This document shows, one piece after another, positions 13,583 to 26,000 of a stretch of 64,000 bases of DNA. Source of the DNA: Coturnix japonica (Eukaryota > Chordata > Aves > Galliformes > Phasianidae); NCBI RefSeq assembly GCF_001577835.2, contig NC_029529.1, forward strand, positions 6,140,157 through 6,204,156, read 5' to 3'. Made by a program: the position numbers and the translations under genes. A model generated the notes under the pieces. That model was given only the letters and a program-made list of their open reading frames with translations. It did no database searches and was not told where the DNA came from. The stretch's first letter is position 1, and every line of letters starts with the position of its first letter.

Positions 13583-16500
13583 GGGAGGAGGGCGTGCGGC
13601 TGTGTACAAATAGACCGAGTCCTATGGTGCAGTACAGTTAACCGGTTGATTGCAAATGTATTCAGTACCATTTCCTTAATGTGGCAAGTCAGTGCTGGGT
13701 TCCTTACTATTAGCTAGTTGTGCAGTGAATTCTGTACAGTGGTATTGGTTCTTGTCTTACCTGTCCAAGGGTTTTATAAAAGCAGTGTTCCCTCTAAGTT
13801 GGAAGAAAGAAGGTCGCTACTCCGTGTGGCAGAAGATAAGTCAGTACCTTCTCTGAGGCTTGTTTTAGCACCACTGGTCACTAGGTGCCACAGAGTGCCT
13901 GGGAAAGCCAAAAATACCTTTTCCTGCTAGAAAACGAGGTAGCTGATGAGTTTTTCATCTCGTTCTTCCAGAGCTAACACAGATGTGGCCTCATTGCAGT
14001 GTGGGGGGCTGCAGCTGGGGTGGTTGGCCCTGAGCTAGTCCCACTGCTGGTAGAACTTTCATGTACAGCACATAGAGCAGAGGCCGTGGAAAGTGCCAAA
14101 TTTACAAAGAAATAAGTGGTGTCTGTGTTACTTTTATTTGTATATATTTATTGTACAAAAATCCATGACCAAACGGGTGTTTAAAACATAGTTCAGGGTG
14201 CAGGGAGGGTATGGGGGCACAGAAGCTTGGGTTTTATGTTGAATATCCAGACAGCTTCTGTGCTTCCACACAGTTCTGGTTGAGGATATAGAAAGCTGGG
14301 TTTGAAACTTGCTTTGGAAAAGAATTTAGCAATAGTTGTCTGCTAATTAGAAATGGGCTTTTATCAGTGGAAAATATGGCGTGTTTCGGTTCCACTTCAT
14401 CGTGGAGTTGTTGAAGTTTGCAAATTTACAGATAGTTCTGATTGGCAACACTGAACTCTTGCTCACCTTCAGACCCAGAGCTGCCAACACAAAAGGTGTG
14501 GGTGCCTCAGTGACTCAAATTCTAAATCAATTAGGAAGCAGAATGTAGCTCGTGTTTTTCTACTGGGAGCAGCCACCATCTGTCGTAATTGCAGCAAAAT
14601 CCTCAGGTGTAAATGTGTGTGTTGCACTGCAGTCCCTGGCGATGCAGAATTCAAAGCAAGCACTGAAAGGACTCGATGGGCTTTGAAGTCTGTTGTGGGA
14701 GTGCACGTGGCACATGTTTGCCCATAGTGGGAGAATAGAGAATAGAGATAAACACCTGAGGAGGAGGCCAAGTTTGGTTTCCAACAGCAGAACTACAGCC
14801 TTGTTAATACCAAGTCAGTCTGAAAAGTGCAGCAGATGCTCATCACCTGCTGAGAACAGAGCATGGTGGCTGAGCAGTGGGCCTGTCTCTGGCTGAGTCC
14901 CCCCAGCTCACCTGGCTGCAGGGATCCTACGCTGCGCTGTTATTGCTGGCAGAGCTGTGTGTTGCCTTCTGACCTCGCAAGCAATAGATAAAGTACTGCC
15001 CCAGCTGTTCTTGTAGCAAAAAAATCCAGCAGTTTTTTGTCGTCATCGTTAGCACAGCTCATTTCTGCTGCTAAATTGCAAATAAATGCATTAATTAATA
15101 AGCAGCAAACCTCATCACAGGCAGTCATTATCAGTGACAAAATGCATAACTTGAATATTCCACTATTTAGGTCAGATTAAAACTTGCATTCACAATGAGC
15201 GCTGGCTTTCCTGGATCCAGATCTGCCCGGCAGCACCCAATGCCGATGGAGCTGTGCAGTCATTTCCCAGCTCAGATGCTGCTGCAGAACCCAGTCCTTC
15301 ATGTGTGGTGATACAGGGACCTGGCATCCCTTACAGCTTTCCCTTACAGTGACAGCTCCACAGCTCAGCCCTGCTGCCAGCATAGCTGCTCCCTGCAGCA
15401 GCAGGAGGATGCTGCACTGCTGATGGAGGAGGCTCCTGGAGCTGATGCAAGAAGCAAGAAAGGTGCCCTGGGGGGTATCAGCTTGTGCTGGTTGAGGTAG
15501 GTGAGCAATGAGAAATTTATGCATTGAGTGGGGACACCCAAACCCCAGTAGAGTATAAGCCTAAGTTAATTCTCTAACCCTTGTGATTTTTCTAGAGCCA
15601 GTCTTGCTGAAAATAAAAGGGCAAAAGATTTTAATACAGGGTACAGTAGAACTGTAGCAATATTTTCCTTAGAGGGAACACTGAAATTTTAGCAGCACAA
15701 ACAGTACTTGTGTTAATATTTTAGCAAAATTATAATCAATTTAAATGTTTAAATTGATTGTATGTGAGATAATGTTTGTTCGGTACATTGTATTTTTTCT
15801 AACTATATAACTGTTCCAGAGTTTCCTTGTAACCGTAAAGAACTAAAGTTCTGTCTGACTGCGAGAAGTGTCCTGATCAGTGGTGTAAACGTGCTGAATA
15901 TTACGAATATTACAACATCTGAATGTACGCACCCCAGGCCTACACTGCATTTCTTTTCTTTCCACCCCCTCCCACCCCGTGGCTGTGGGACATGGACTCA
16001 CCCTCACGCACCCCCATCACTGACCTAAGAGCAGCCACTATGGCACAGGGACAGCAGCACAACTGTGACTTCATCCCCAGGCTGGGCACCGTCGTTCTTC
16101 TCAAGGTCAGCTTCTTATTACAGTCATTGCTGCCCAGAATGCGTTATTATGTTTAAACTCTGCTCGGTGCTGTGCGTGTGTGAGGACCTGGATGTGCTGT
16201 ACTCGGCAGGAGAGGAGGAGGAAGGGGATTTGGTGCCTGGGTTTCCTGGCAGGGGTGAGGCAGAGCAGGTGCTGCTCCATGGCTGTGGTCTGGATATGAC
16301 AACGCTGCCAGAGAAACCTCCCCCTGCTCCAGGGGCTGCAGGAGCCAGCGAGCATCCCTCAGTTGGTGCAGGATTTGCAGGCAGCAGAGATGAGGTCACC
16401 ACAGTCACTCCTCAGTCTGCATCAGGGTTGGGATAAAATGTAATTAAGGTGGCACTGCGACACCTGAGATACACATGCATTGGGAACAGCAGTTTTAGAC

Positions 16501-17830
16501 ACCTTGGAAGAGAAACATTTCCTGGTTTGTTGGCGACTGTTGCTCAGCTCCTGTGTAATTTCCCCATCCCCCAGGCTGGGAGCACAAGGCCCTGCTGAAT
16601 TAAAACCTTAATTAAAGGAAGCGTGAGACATGGCCCTCTCCCTGGCTGTGATGAGTCATACCTACCCCTCACACGGGGTCCTGTTTCCAAGCACTTTGTG
16701 AGGCTCTGCAGTGCTTCCTCTGTGCTCTGTGTTACCAGTGCTGTCTGTTAACCGTTGTAGCACCTCTGTGATGGGTCAGTCAGTGTGTGCAGGTATGGGC
16801 TGTAACAGCACAGACTTGTGGGCTCATGATAGGGGAACTATTGGATCCCTGCAGTGTCTCTTTTGAGGTTCAGACAATCATACCATCACTCTTCATGCTT
16901 CTTTCACTCGCTTTCTATTCTAGCAAGGTAGAAGCTTTGCTCAACCAATACTCAGTAAAAAATCTCCCCAACAATGTGCTTCACCATCTCCTGCAGTTTA
17001 ACCATGTCTACGAGCAGTTGGATTTGAGTTGCTGCTTTGGTGAGGCACTTAGCAAGATGAGTTTCCCATTGGGCAAACTGCAGGTAGCTGCACAGAGCGC
17101 TGAGTTTGTGCTACAACAGTGACAGCTACAGCACTTCTCTGCTTTCTCCATCAGCTGCTCTTTCTTTACTGGGAGTCACCCATCCCCTTCACAGTACTGT
17201 CCCATTCCCCCCACCTGCTGCAGCCGTGAGAGCAGTTGAATAGAATTAAACCAACTGTGATCGTTGCCTATTCATTAGTAAAAGCATAGAATCAATATTC
17301 CTCTCTCTAAAAGCTGTGTATATTTGCAGACTTCCTTTCAGCCTTCTTTGTCTTCCTGGGGAGAGCAGACGAGTTCCACTCTGTTTTATTCACAATGCTT
17401 TTCTAGATCCCATTTAGAAGCTGTGTGCTGACCTCCCACCACCACAGGCTCAGACATGGCCTTCACTGTACCAACACGAAACCCAAGTTCAGCTGCCTGT
17501 ATTCTGTTGCAATATGCGTTTAAACCTCAGATTCTTTTTAATAACAAAGATACCAAAATGTGGTTTGCAAATTTCAGTTCTTTGGCAGATACCTCTGTAT
17601 GAGCAGACCGCTTCCACGAGCTGCAGCTGTCACTAACCCTACGTGGATTGTCGTATACAGTGGACTGTGTATGGAAATAAGTTAAAAATGTTTACAACTT
17701 TTGTACATATTATATATATAAATATATATAAAAATATCTTTTGAGAGAGCGATCCGTGATGATGTATTTTCAGTGTCTGTGTAACCAACCGCAACTTATT
17801 TTCAATAAAGAGTTTAAAACGAATGGAAGC
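13583..17830 (+). other. SYNGR3: Probable SYNGR3 3' UTR (about 4.2 kb)
   Basis: Between the SYNGR3 stop and the AATAAA at 17804-17809 there is no other gene on either strand. Much of the stretch is AT-rich and has the look of a long avian 3' UTR, with stem-forming AT-rich elements (for example 15731-15762) and an AT run at 17707-17735. Earlier hexamers (15069-15074, 15611-15616) could give shorter transcripts. The transcribed extent is inferred from sequence context. Confidence 0.55.
17804..17809 (+). terminator. SYNGR3: Likely distal SYNGR3 poly(A) signal (AATAAA)
   Basis: A canonical AATAAA follows an AT-rich run, with cleavage expected about 15-25 bases later. It is the last plus-strand hexamer before the convergent ZNF598 signal. 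Use of this site rather than an earlier one is inferred. Confidence 0.55.
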
Positions 17831-17853
17831 AGCCTGAACAAATTTGGTAATGC

Positions 17854-17859
17854 TTTATT
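17854..17859 (-). terminator. ZNF598: Likely distal ZNF598 poly(A) signal (AATAAA on minus strand)
   Basis: TTTATT on the plus strand is AATAAA on the minus strand. It lies about 1.9 kb past the ZNF598 stop and only about 45 bases from the opposite-strand SYNGR3 signal. If both are used, the two transcripts end almost exactly against each other. A proximal alternative exists at 19721-19726. Confidence 0.5.
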
Positions 17860-19740
17860 TAATCAGGTGAGCACAGGGAGCAAGGAAACTGCATCGTCAA
17901 GCCAAAGAGAACAGAGCACCTCGAGGAAACTTACAGCAGCACCGTGAGTTCTCAACCTGCCAGCTGGGAACTTACGTATTTGCTAACACAGAAGAAAATA
18001 AACAGGAAAATAAAGGGAAGACATCAAAAACTCCCGCAGAAGATATATGCATTTTGTTTCCTCTGAGCTTTACAGACCCAAGGGGGTCTGTAATGATGTT
18101 ATGTTGATGATGTGGATCTATTGCTGACTTGGGCAGCTGGCATCCAAACCGGAGCAGCAGCGTGGTGGTGGTACACCCATCTCTGCTCAAGAGGCAGCGC
18201 CTCGCACCAGGAACACAGAAGCGTTACTACTCACAATGTATCCATGCGCTTTATCAACAGCCATGCAGCCTAACGCTCCTCCCTCCTCCTTTCAGGGCAT
18301 GCAGTCTGGCCCCGGTGCTGAATACAACACGTTCAGGTATTCAGAACAGTCTGAATTACTTGGAAAAAGGAACCAAAAGCATTTTGGAGCCTGACAGCAA
18401 GCAAAATTAACAAGCATAATGTGAGGAAGAACTGCTGTAGCCAGAAGTAGCTCTTCAGTAAAGGTCTGAGCTCAATTTTATAGAAACGCTTATATAAAAG
18501 CAGTGTTTTGTTGCTTAAAAATTACATAAATTAACCTCAACATGTTAAAAGTAACTAAACCTGGTCTGCAAAGATGGGCAAGAATCAGATGCTTAATTAT
18601 AGCCATGGAAGTGCACTGCAGGGAGGACGTGTTGCTCCGTCACATCATTGCTGCTGCTGGAGAAGTTATAGATTCAGCTCCTGTTTCCTAGAGGTGGAAG
18701 TTACAGATGGCAAACAACGTGAGCAAAGCTACTGCAGACCAACATCACCAAGGGAGATACAGGATGTAAACACTCCATAGTCTGAACAAATTATCCTCAT
18801 TAGTGCAGACCACTGTAAACAGATAAATGCACTTAAAGGCACTGCAGATAAACATGGTCAGTGATCAGCAGCATTTAATGTCCCATTATGCCGTTGGTTG
18901 GAGCTACCACCATTAATACATCCAAGAAATAGAAACGTGGCAATCATTAAATAAACTCACTGTGAAGTGTGCTTTACAGAAAGTAAAGCCTTAACATTAT
19001 TGTTCTACATGCAGTGCTACAAAAGAAGTTTCTTTAAAGAACATGTTACATAAAAGGTCAGAGGCAACTTCAAACCTCAGGCTCAACTCATCACACAGAT
19101 CAGTCCCAATTCTTCAAGTAGTAAAATTAATTCAGTTTTCAGACAGGAATATTCTTAGCTATACGAGCAGCCCAGCATTTACACACACACAACTGAAACG
19201 GCCCCATTCACCAGCGAGTAGGAGCAGCTCTGCATCTCTGCACCTCTGACTGCTTCCATTTCTGTGGTCACAGAAACAGCACAAAAATCAGAATATAAGG
19301 GAAGTCACTTCTATTCACTTCAGTGATTCAATATATCTCCCCCACCCTCCGCTCCCACCCTTCCCTAAGGAAAGAAACCCTCCCCCCAGGCCAGATGCAT
19401 ATTCCCCCTATTGTGTCCCCAGTCAGACTTCAGATCAGAAAGTATCTTCTCAGCTATTGCATGTTACAGGAGAAAGGTGGCCCCCTGCCTGCCCACCCTG
19501 CGATTTTGGCCTAATTCTACTCAGGCATTTCGGAAGCTCAGACTTTGGATGTTAATTAGCTACGGCGCAATCCAGTGATCCCTTTGCACAGTATTTATGA
19601 ACAGCACTGAGGGCTCTCTAACAGTTACCTGCGTATCAGTACTCAACCGGCACCAGCTCTCAGCCACACTACACTGTCAAATCTCATTCCAAAAAGTGCA
19701 TATTCATAGACAGAAGCTGCTTTATTGGTCTTCATAAGAG
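17860..19740 (-). other. ZNF598: Probable ZNF598 3' UTR
   Basis: This 1.9-kb stretch follows the ZNF598 stop in its reading direction and holds no recognisable coding sequence or transposon. It contains a perfect 10-bp stem-loop at 18070-18093 and several AT-rich stretches. Assignment as UTR depends on use of the distal poly(A) signal. Confidence 0.5.
19721..19726 (-). terminator. ZNF598: Proximal ZNF598 poly(A) signal candidate
   Basis: AATAAA on the minus strand starts about 15 bases after the ZNF598 stop codon. It would give an extremely short 3' UTR if used. Whether cleavage happens here or at the distal site cannot be decided from sequence. Confidence 0.4.
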
Positions 19741-20088
19741 CTAACTGATGATTCTACTGATTGCTTGTAAGGAAGGGAACTCCTCATCCTCGATATGCAA
19801 AGCTTTATGAGTGGCAATGTCCTGCTGCGTTAGTACTTGCTTACACGTTGGGCAGATGCAGCAGTCGAGATCAGAGTTGGAGTCTGTTTGCCAAACATTC
19901 TTTTTGTTCTTTTTGGATTTGTTTGAACTTTGCTTTTCCTTGATTTTGAAATCATTGTGAGCAGAAAGCAGTTCCTGTTGTTTAACTGTGTCTGGTAACA
20001 GCACCAGCAACTCGTTAAAAATCTTCCTGAAATTCTCTCCAAGCAGCTCTCGGCAACTTTTGTAATACTGTGCTGCAGAAATCAGACC
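19741..20088 (-). CDS. ZNF598: ZNF598 last coding exon (C-terminal zinc finger)
   Basis: This exon encodes residues 758-872 and the TAG stop at 19741-19743. It holds the helical [20 protein letters not shown] and [18 protein letters not shown] region, a basic SKKNKKN run, and a C-terminal C2H2-like finger (CPTC, HKALH) followed by the conserved end [12 protein letters not shown]. Confidence 0.97.
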   Translation of the reverse strand, partial: GLISAAQYYKSCRELLGENFRKIFNELLVLLPDTVKQQELLSAHNDFKIKEKQSSNKSKKNKKNVWQTDSNSDLDCCICPTCKQVLTQQDIATHKALHIEDEEFPSLQAISRIIS

Positions 20089-23000
20089 CTTGAGGGAAAA
20101 GAAAATTGGAATGATTAGGAACTTAAATAATAATGATATAAAAAGATTCATGCTCTGCCAGGCCACACCACGCTCACTTTGCCAATGCTACAGAGGAGCT
20201 ACAGTGGAGCACCAAGTCCACTCACCCACCACAAGCAGGTGCTACACATGAATTGAGCAGAGGTTCTTGCCCACTCACCTGTCTGAACTGCCCAGAATGA
20301 GTTTTAAACTTATTGAACTTGGACTCATCGCTTTGGAGGAATTCTTTGATGGATTGTATTAGCTGGATGTTCCTCTGCTGAAAGTTTTCAGGTATTAAGT
20401 ATGTCCCATGGCTGGATTTTGGCCTGCATTTGGGGGAAAAAAAAAAGGAATTGGATACTGGTTCACATTATGGAAATATGCTGCAGACGTACATGATATG
20501 ATTATTCTTTTCTCCCTTTCTCCACTCAGCTACATGTGCAATTTCTGTCAGCATCACATGGTTACGGTAACCCACTCAGTGTTTTGTGCTCTGTTTGAAT
20601 CTTCTTTGGCCTATCTTGAGATGCAACATGTAAAGTAACTTTAACCAAAAGGACTTTTACTTACTCTTTCAAAGATGTAGTGACAGGTTCAGAGATACTG
20701 GTGGATGGAATTACAGCAAAACCTGGTGGGGGTTTACTAACAGGCACTGACAGTCCCGGAGGCGGAGGAGGACTCTTTAATAGCACCACAGTGTTAAAGC
20801 CTAAATGAAAGCAGAAATGGGCAGGAAGTTAGAGCACATATCTGTGGCACCCACATACCAGCAAGTAAAATTAACACCAACAGTCTGATGTACTCTCCAG
20901 AAGCATTAAGAAGTAACAGTCAACAGTGCAGTCATCACTATTTCAGAAGAAACCTAAATATTAAAGAAGTGGAAATCTGTTGCCTTAACATTCAGGTCAA
21001 GAAGTGCTTCATAGTGCCTTATATTTCTCTACAAAGAGAGCGGACTTTCAAGACTGTGTTACTGCCCTTTAACTTCAGCCACATTTCTCTAAGCTACAGC
21101 CATGAAAGCTGTCGCTGCCCTGCAATGCCTACCTGGTGGCGGTGGCATTCGAGCTGATCCTGAGCTCCCAAGAGCTGGGAAGTCTTCCTGAGGTAAAGGG
21201 CACTGGTTCGTCACTGTGGGCTTTTTAAGGCCAGGGGGCTCTTTGGGTGTACTACAGACTGCTAATGATTTTTCTGAATGACCATTCACGACAGCTGCAG
21301 ATCTGTCAGAGGCATGAAGAGCAGAAGCAGTGTTTGATGTCCGCTCTGCTTCTGGCAGCTTTTCATTACATGACCTGGGCAATGATGTCTCCTGTAACAG
21401 GTGTGGGGATGACGGTCTCTGCTTCTCAACCCCCATCCTCTTTTTCTTGCTTACTTTTGTGAAAGTTTGTGAGGTAGAAGCTGCCAGCAAAGATGATACA
21501 TCAAACATTGTTGGTGTGTTCCTTATCTCCTGGGTTGTCAAACCACTACTGCCGTCTTCATCATCTGACTGAGAGAGTTTATTGCTCTTCTTATTACCTT
21601 TAGTGCTATTCAAGGAGTATGATTTTTTGGGTATCTGATTTACACAAGGGGTGCTAATGGCTTTGACCACATTTTTACTGGAACCACTGTTCCACGCAGA
21701 TGTGATGTTAGTTACTGTTTTATTGTTAGGCCTCATTTTAGACACCAGAGCTGGAAAATCCTCCTCTTGAAAAGCTGTTTTCTTTGCAGTCGCTGTATAC
21801 GTCAAAGACATCCCAGAAGAGACAGCAGGTGCTGCAGAGGATGACAAGCTTGGGAAATCTTCTTTAAGCTTAACTGCTGCTAGCTGAGCAGAGCTGCAAG
21901 AAAGGAAATGCGCACCTAGTTACACCACCACTGCACAGACAGCAAAACTCCACCAAGCAAAAGAGGCTCCACGTCCAATAGCATTCTCCTTCAATCCATC
22001 ACTTACAGTGGCACAGCTGGCATAACCATTAACAGGATGCATATACATAAATCGTGTCTGGGTGAGTCCTCTTCAAAGCAGTCTCACTAACCTTGCTGTC
22101 TTATGAACACCTTACCTTGACCAGCAAGCCATACATGCAGGCTTCTAGTACATTTTAGCATCCATATCCTGCAAAGACTCCATAAATAGAGTTACCACCC
22201 ATTTAACAAGATGATGAATTAAAAAAGCCCAACAGCATATGGCTCCCTTAAGACAAGCTACTGAGTTAAAAATGAGCGGAGTTACAGGGAACTTTTCAGT
22301 GTTCCTGACTGCAGTGCACACACTGAAGCAACAGCCCATGCTGTTCATGCAGCAGCTAACAAAGAAACGGGTCAAAGCAGACGGGAAACTGAGAGAGGGG
22401 AGCACCTGCAATTCAAGTGATCCATCAAACTAATTCTTCCAAAAACACACCGCCCAAGTAAGTTTCTAAATCAGCTTTCTCATTGCTGCAGTCTTGCACA
22501 GACTTACCCTTGTAGAGGTCCCACTGCAGAACCAATTGCTGGAAAGTCATCTTGGCTTAAAGCACCATTAGCAGCTGCTTCTTTTGGGGTATTGACAGAA
22601 AGAGCAAAAAAATACATTCAACTAAAATCCAGCAGTTTCAAAGTGAAAGCTATCAACGAATATGACAGCAGCATTACCAAGATCCATTTTCAGCAGCTGC
22701 TGATGTCATTAACCGACATTCCAAAAGGGCAGTAAGTCCATGTATCACCATTTCCTTCTGTTAACCACATTCACCATTATGACATCAGGCTCTAGCATAC
22801 AAGCAATTCACAGAACTTAATATGAGCAAACACTGGTTGATAAGACAGCCTCTAGAGGATTCCTTCACGACTAAGAAGCCAATGCCCCCAGCTGCCTGCT
22901 CTATGCTTCTCCCATAGGCCAGCAATCAGCTTCCTGCACAAGGTTAGGATATTCTGACTCAGAATGCTGATTTGCCACTTGGATAGCTGCTCCTCTGAGC

Positions 23001-26000
23001 TGTTCAATACCTCTGCTGCACAGATGCCCACACTGCTAAACAATTAGCTCCTGGGCAGTCAGTTTTCATCAAAACATAAATCATTCCCAATTAGGCTTTG
23101 TCTTAAAATGCAGTGCTGTGGACTGCATCAGCTTAAGAACAGATTGATAACAGCTTTGACATGCATGCAGTAAAAGCTGGGCTAGCAGCAGGGCAAGATA
23201 GCCTTGCCTGTCATCCCCAGCTGAGCTGTACCCATTAGACAACCAAGCTCTCAGCAGCTCTCAGCTCATTATGAAAGCATATAAATTTTGAGCAGGAACC
23301 CTGTTGTAGGAGCAATAATACAGTGGAAAATGGATTTGGAGCAACGGTAATACCAAAACAACGCTTAAGACACTGCACAGCTCCCTCCTTATCCGCTGGC
23401 TTTTGAGACCAACGTATGGCAATTCACACTTTGGCCAGGCTGATCTCAGGACCCATCACCACACCTCCATGCCTCCCTGCAGCTGCAGAACATGTTCAGC
23501 ACTAACCCGTAGCTTCACTTGAAGACTTTGGCACACGTTTGGAGCTGGGTACTTCAGAATCTCTCAAGTCTTCCTTTTTGCCTCTACTGCTGCCGTCCTC
23601 TTTGTCTTCTCCCCGTTTCTTCTCTTCCTGCCGTTTAGCAGCTACAGATGCCCTGACTGCTGCTGCAACGTCTCTGTCTTCTTCTTCCCTACAGAACAGG
23701 GCAGATTTTCTTGGTAAAACAGCAAGGATTACGAAGCACTGTTGCCTCTCACTCCACCTCGCCCCTCTCTGCAGTAAGCTCTGATGTCCATCCCTGGCCT
23801 TATGCTGCCACCTGCTGAGAAGGCTGAAACAAACCCACTCTTCCAATACACCCTTAGTGAGGAAGGTGACATTTTAATCAGGGATCTGCAAGTTCTACAT
23901 GTGGCGATAACAATCCAAGATAGAAGAAATCAAACTGGAGTGAACTGGGAGAGACAAGACCAAGGATACTGACACTTTCTTCTCTTATTTTCAAATGTAC
24001 AGAATTATTTGTAGCCCAAAGTGATCCTTTGAAATGTGGCTCATAACAAACTCTCAAAGAATGCAAAATCTACATGCAACACCAAGATACGAAGGTGTTT
24101 AGAGATGGACTTCTTCCCCAGTGAAATTACCAGTAATGAACCAGCTGACCATCCAGTGACAGTAAGAATTAAAATAGAGGCGCAGCACATAAAAAGCACT
24201 CAGGTGTTATGTGCATGAAGAGAGAAATAAATGCAAACTTTCATTTCAATACTTAACCCTCTTCTTTTTCCAAAGCACTCAGTCTGCCCACACAGAGATC
24301 TGTTTGTTCAATGAAAAAGCATGGGCCTTAGAATAGGAATTTCACAGTTACCCAGACCAAAAAGTCCATTAAACCTCCAAGGATTTACCACTTACTTCAC
24401 AAAAATCCTTCTAAAAAGAAGTTAGCACAACCATAGTTGCTGAAATTAAGAATTGTGATTTCAGTTAACCCATGTGTTGAAGATCAGTGTTTCTTTCTTT
24501 GGCAAGTCCAGGAAGCTTAAACTTCACAGGGTAATTTCACTTTCACCAGGCACACAGCCAGCACACAAGCTTGCACTGAAAACTAGTTGTACTCTCAGTT
24601 AAGGATTCACTATGGAAGCTTCCAAATATTGTCCCTACTTCCTTCCAACCCGTTCACCAGAGCTCTGTTAATTGCAAATTGAGCAAGAGCACTAAGCAGC
24701 CAACAGAAATCCACACAATGCTGTGCTACTCACCTCTTGTATCTCCAGCTGCCTCTTCTGTTCTGCTGACTTCCTCGGCCACCCAATCTGCCTGACCTCC
24801 CTTGCCTGTTGTACCTGTCAACTTCTTCATAGTCCTCTCCACCTATAACACCTGAACAGGAAGGACAGTTATTTCTCTAATCTGGGCACCATACTATGCC
24901 CGAAAATGAGCAAAAATACATTAGTACAAATAAATCTATCTTGATTTCCTTCTGATGATTAAGCAGTCTATCAAACTTCCAGGAATTGTAAAAGTCTGTA
25001 TGTTCCACATGGAAGAAAAGTCTGCTCCATCTCCTCACCCAAAGCAAAGCCAGCTCTGAAATCACATTCATGATGCTGTGGCTCTGTCAACTTCTGGCTA
25101 TTTCAAGAACAACCTCTCAGAGCCCTGGTTCCAGGGTTTCTCACCCTTCTGCAAAGAAACTTCCTAGCCAGAAAGTCTTCACCAGTTGTTTCTGAATACC
25201 AAAGCAAAAAGAATGAATACATTCCTGGCCATCACAACGCCCCCCAGCCACACTCACCCTCATTTCTCCTTTGGTGCCGAGGAGCATAGTTAAACTGAAG
25301 ATCTATCTGCCGGTTCTGCCTGGCCTCGGCCCTGTTCTTGCTGTGACAGGCTGTTTTGTGTGCTTTGTAATCGATTTCAGTGCGGAAAGCATGGGTGAAC
25401 TGCTCCGTACTGCACCGTCCCTCTTCACAAAGGAAATGCTTTTCACGGAAGTGTTCGCGAAGATATTCGTAATCACTGGAGAAAGAAAAGAGGCTGAGCT
25501 GCAATTCTCCAAACATATTTTACCAATGGTATACGATTATCCTTCACTCTTATCTGCCAATGCTTAACATGAACACCAAAGAGTAAAACTTTAAAACACG
25601 AACTAAACAGAAAGTGGTTACTGCAGCTGTTGGTTTAAGGAGCAGGAGAGCCCATAGCCAACCTTCCTGCACCCTCTCTTCAAGCACTGCTTTCCAGAAA
25701 ACTCACAGATCCAAACTATTCTTCTAAAGTTTCAGCTACAGAAAGAAAAATGAAATGGTTTCTGCAAACCTGTAATACTCCTGAGCACCGTCAGAGTCAC
25801 AGAAGTGACAAAAGTAGTGATCTCGTCTCAGGTGTTTCAGCAGCTCATCGTTATCCAAATAACGCTCGTCACAGAATTTACACAGGGGATGCCCACGGTG
25901 AGAGGTGTCATCTGGATCTCCATGGATTCGATGGCGAGCAAGGTCCTTCCGAGTGTACCACTTCCTTTCATATGTAAAAATCTGAAGAGAAGAATGGAGT

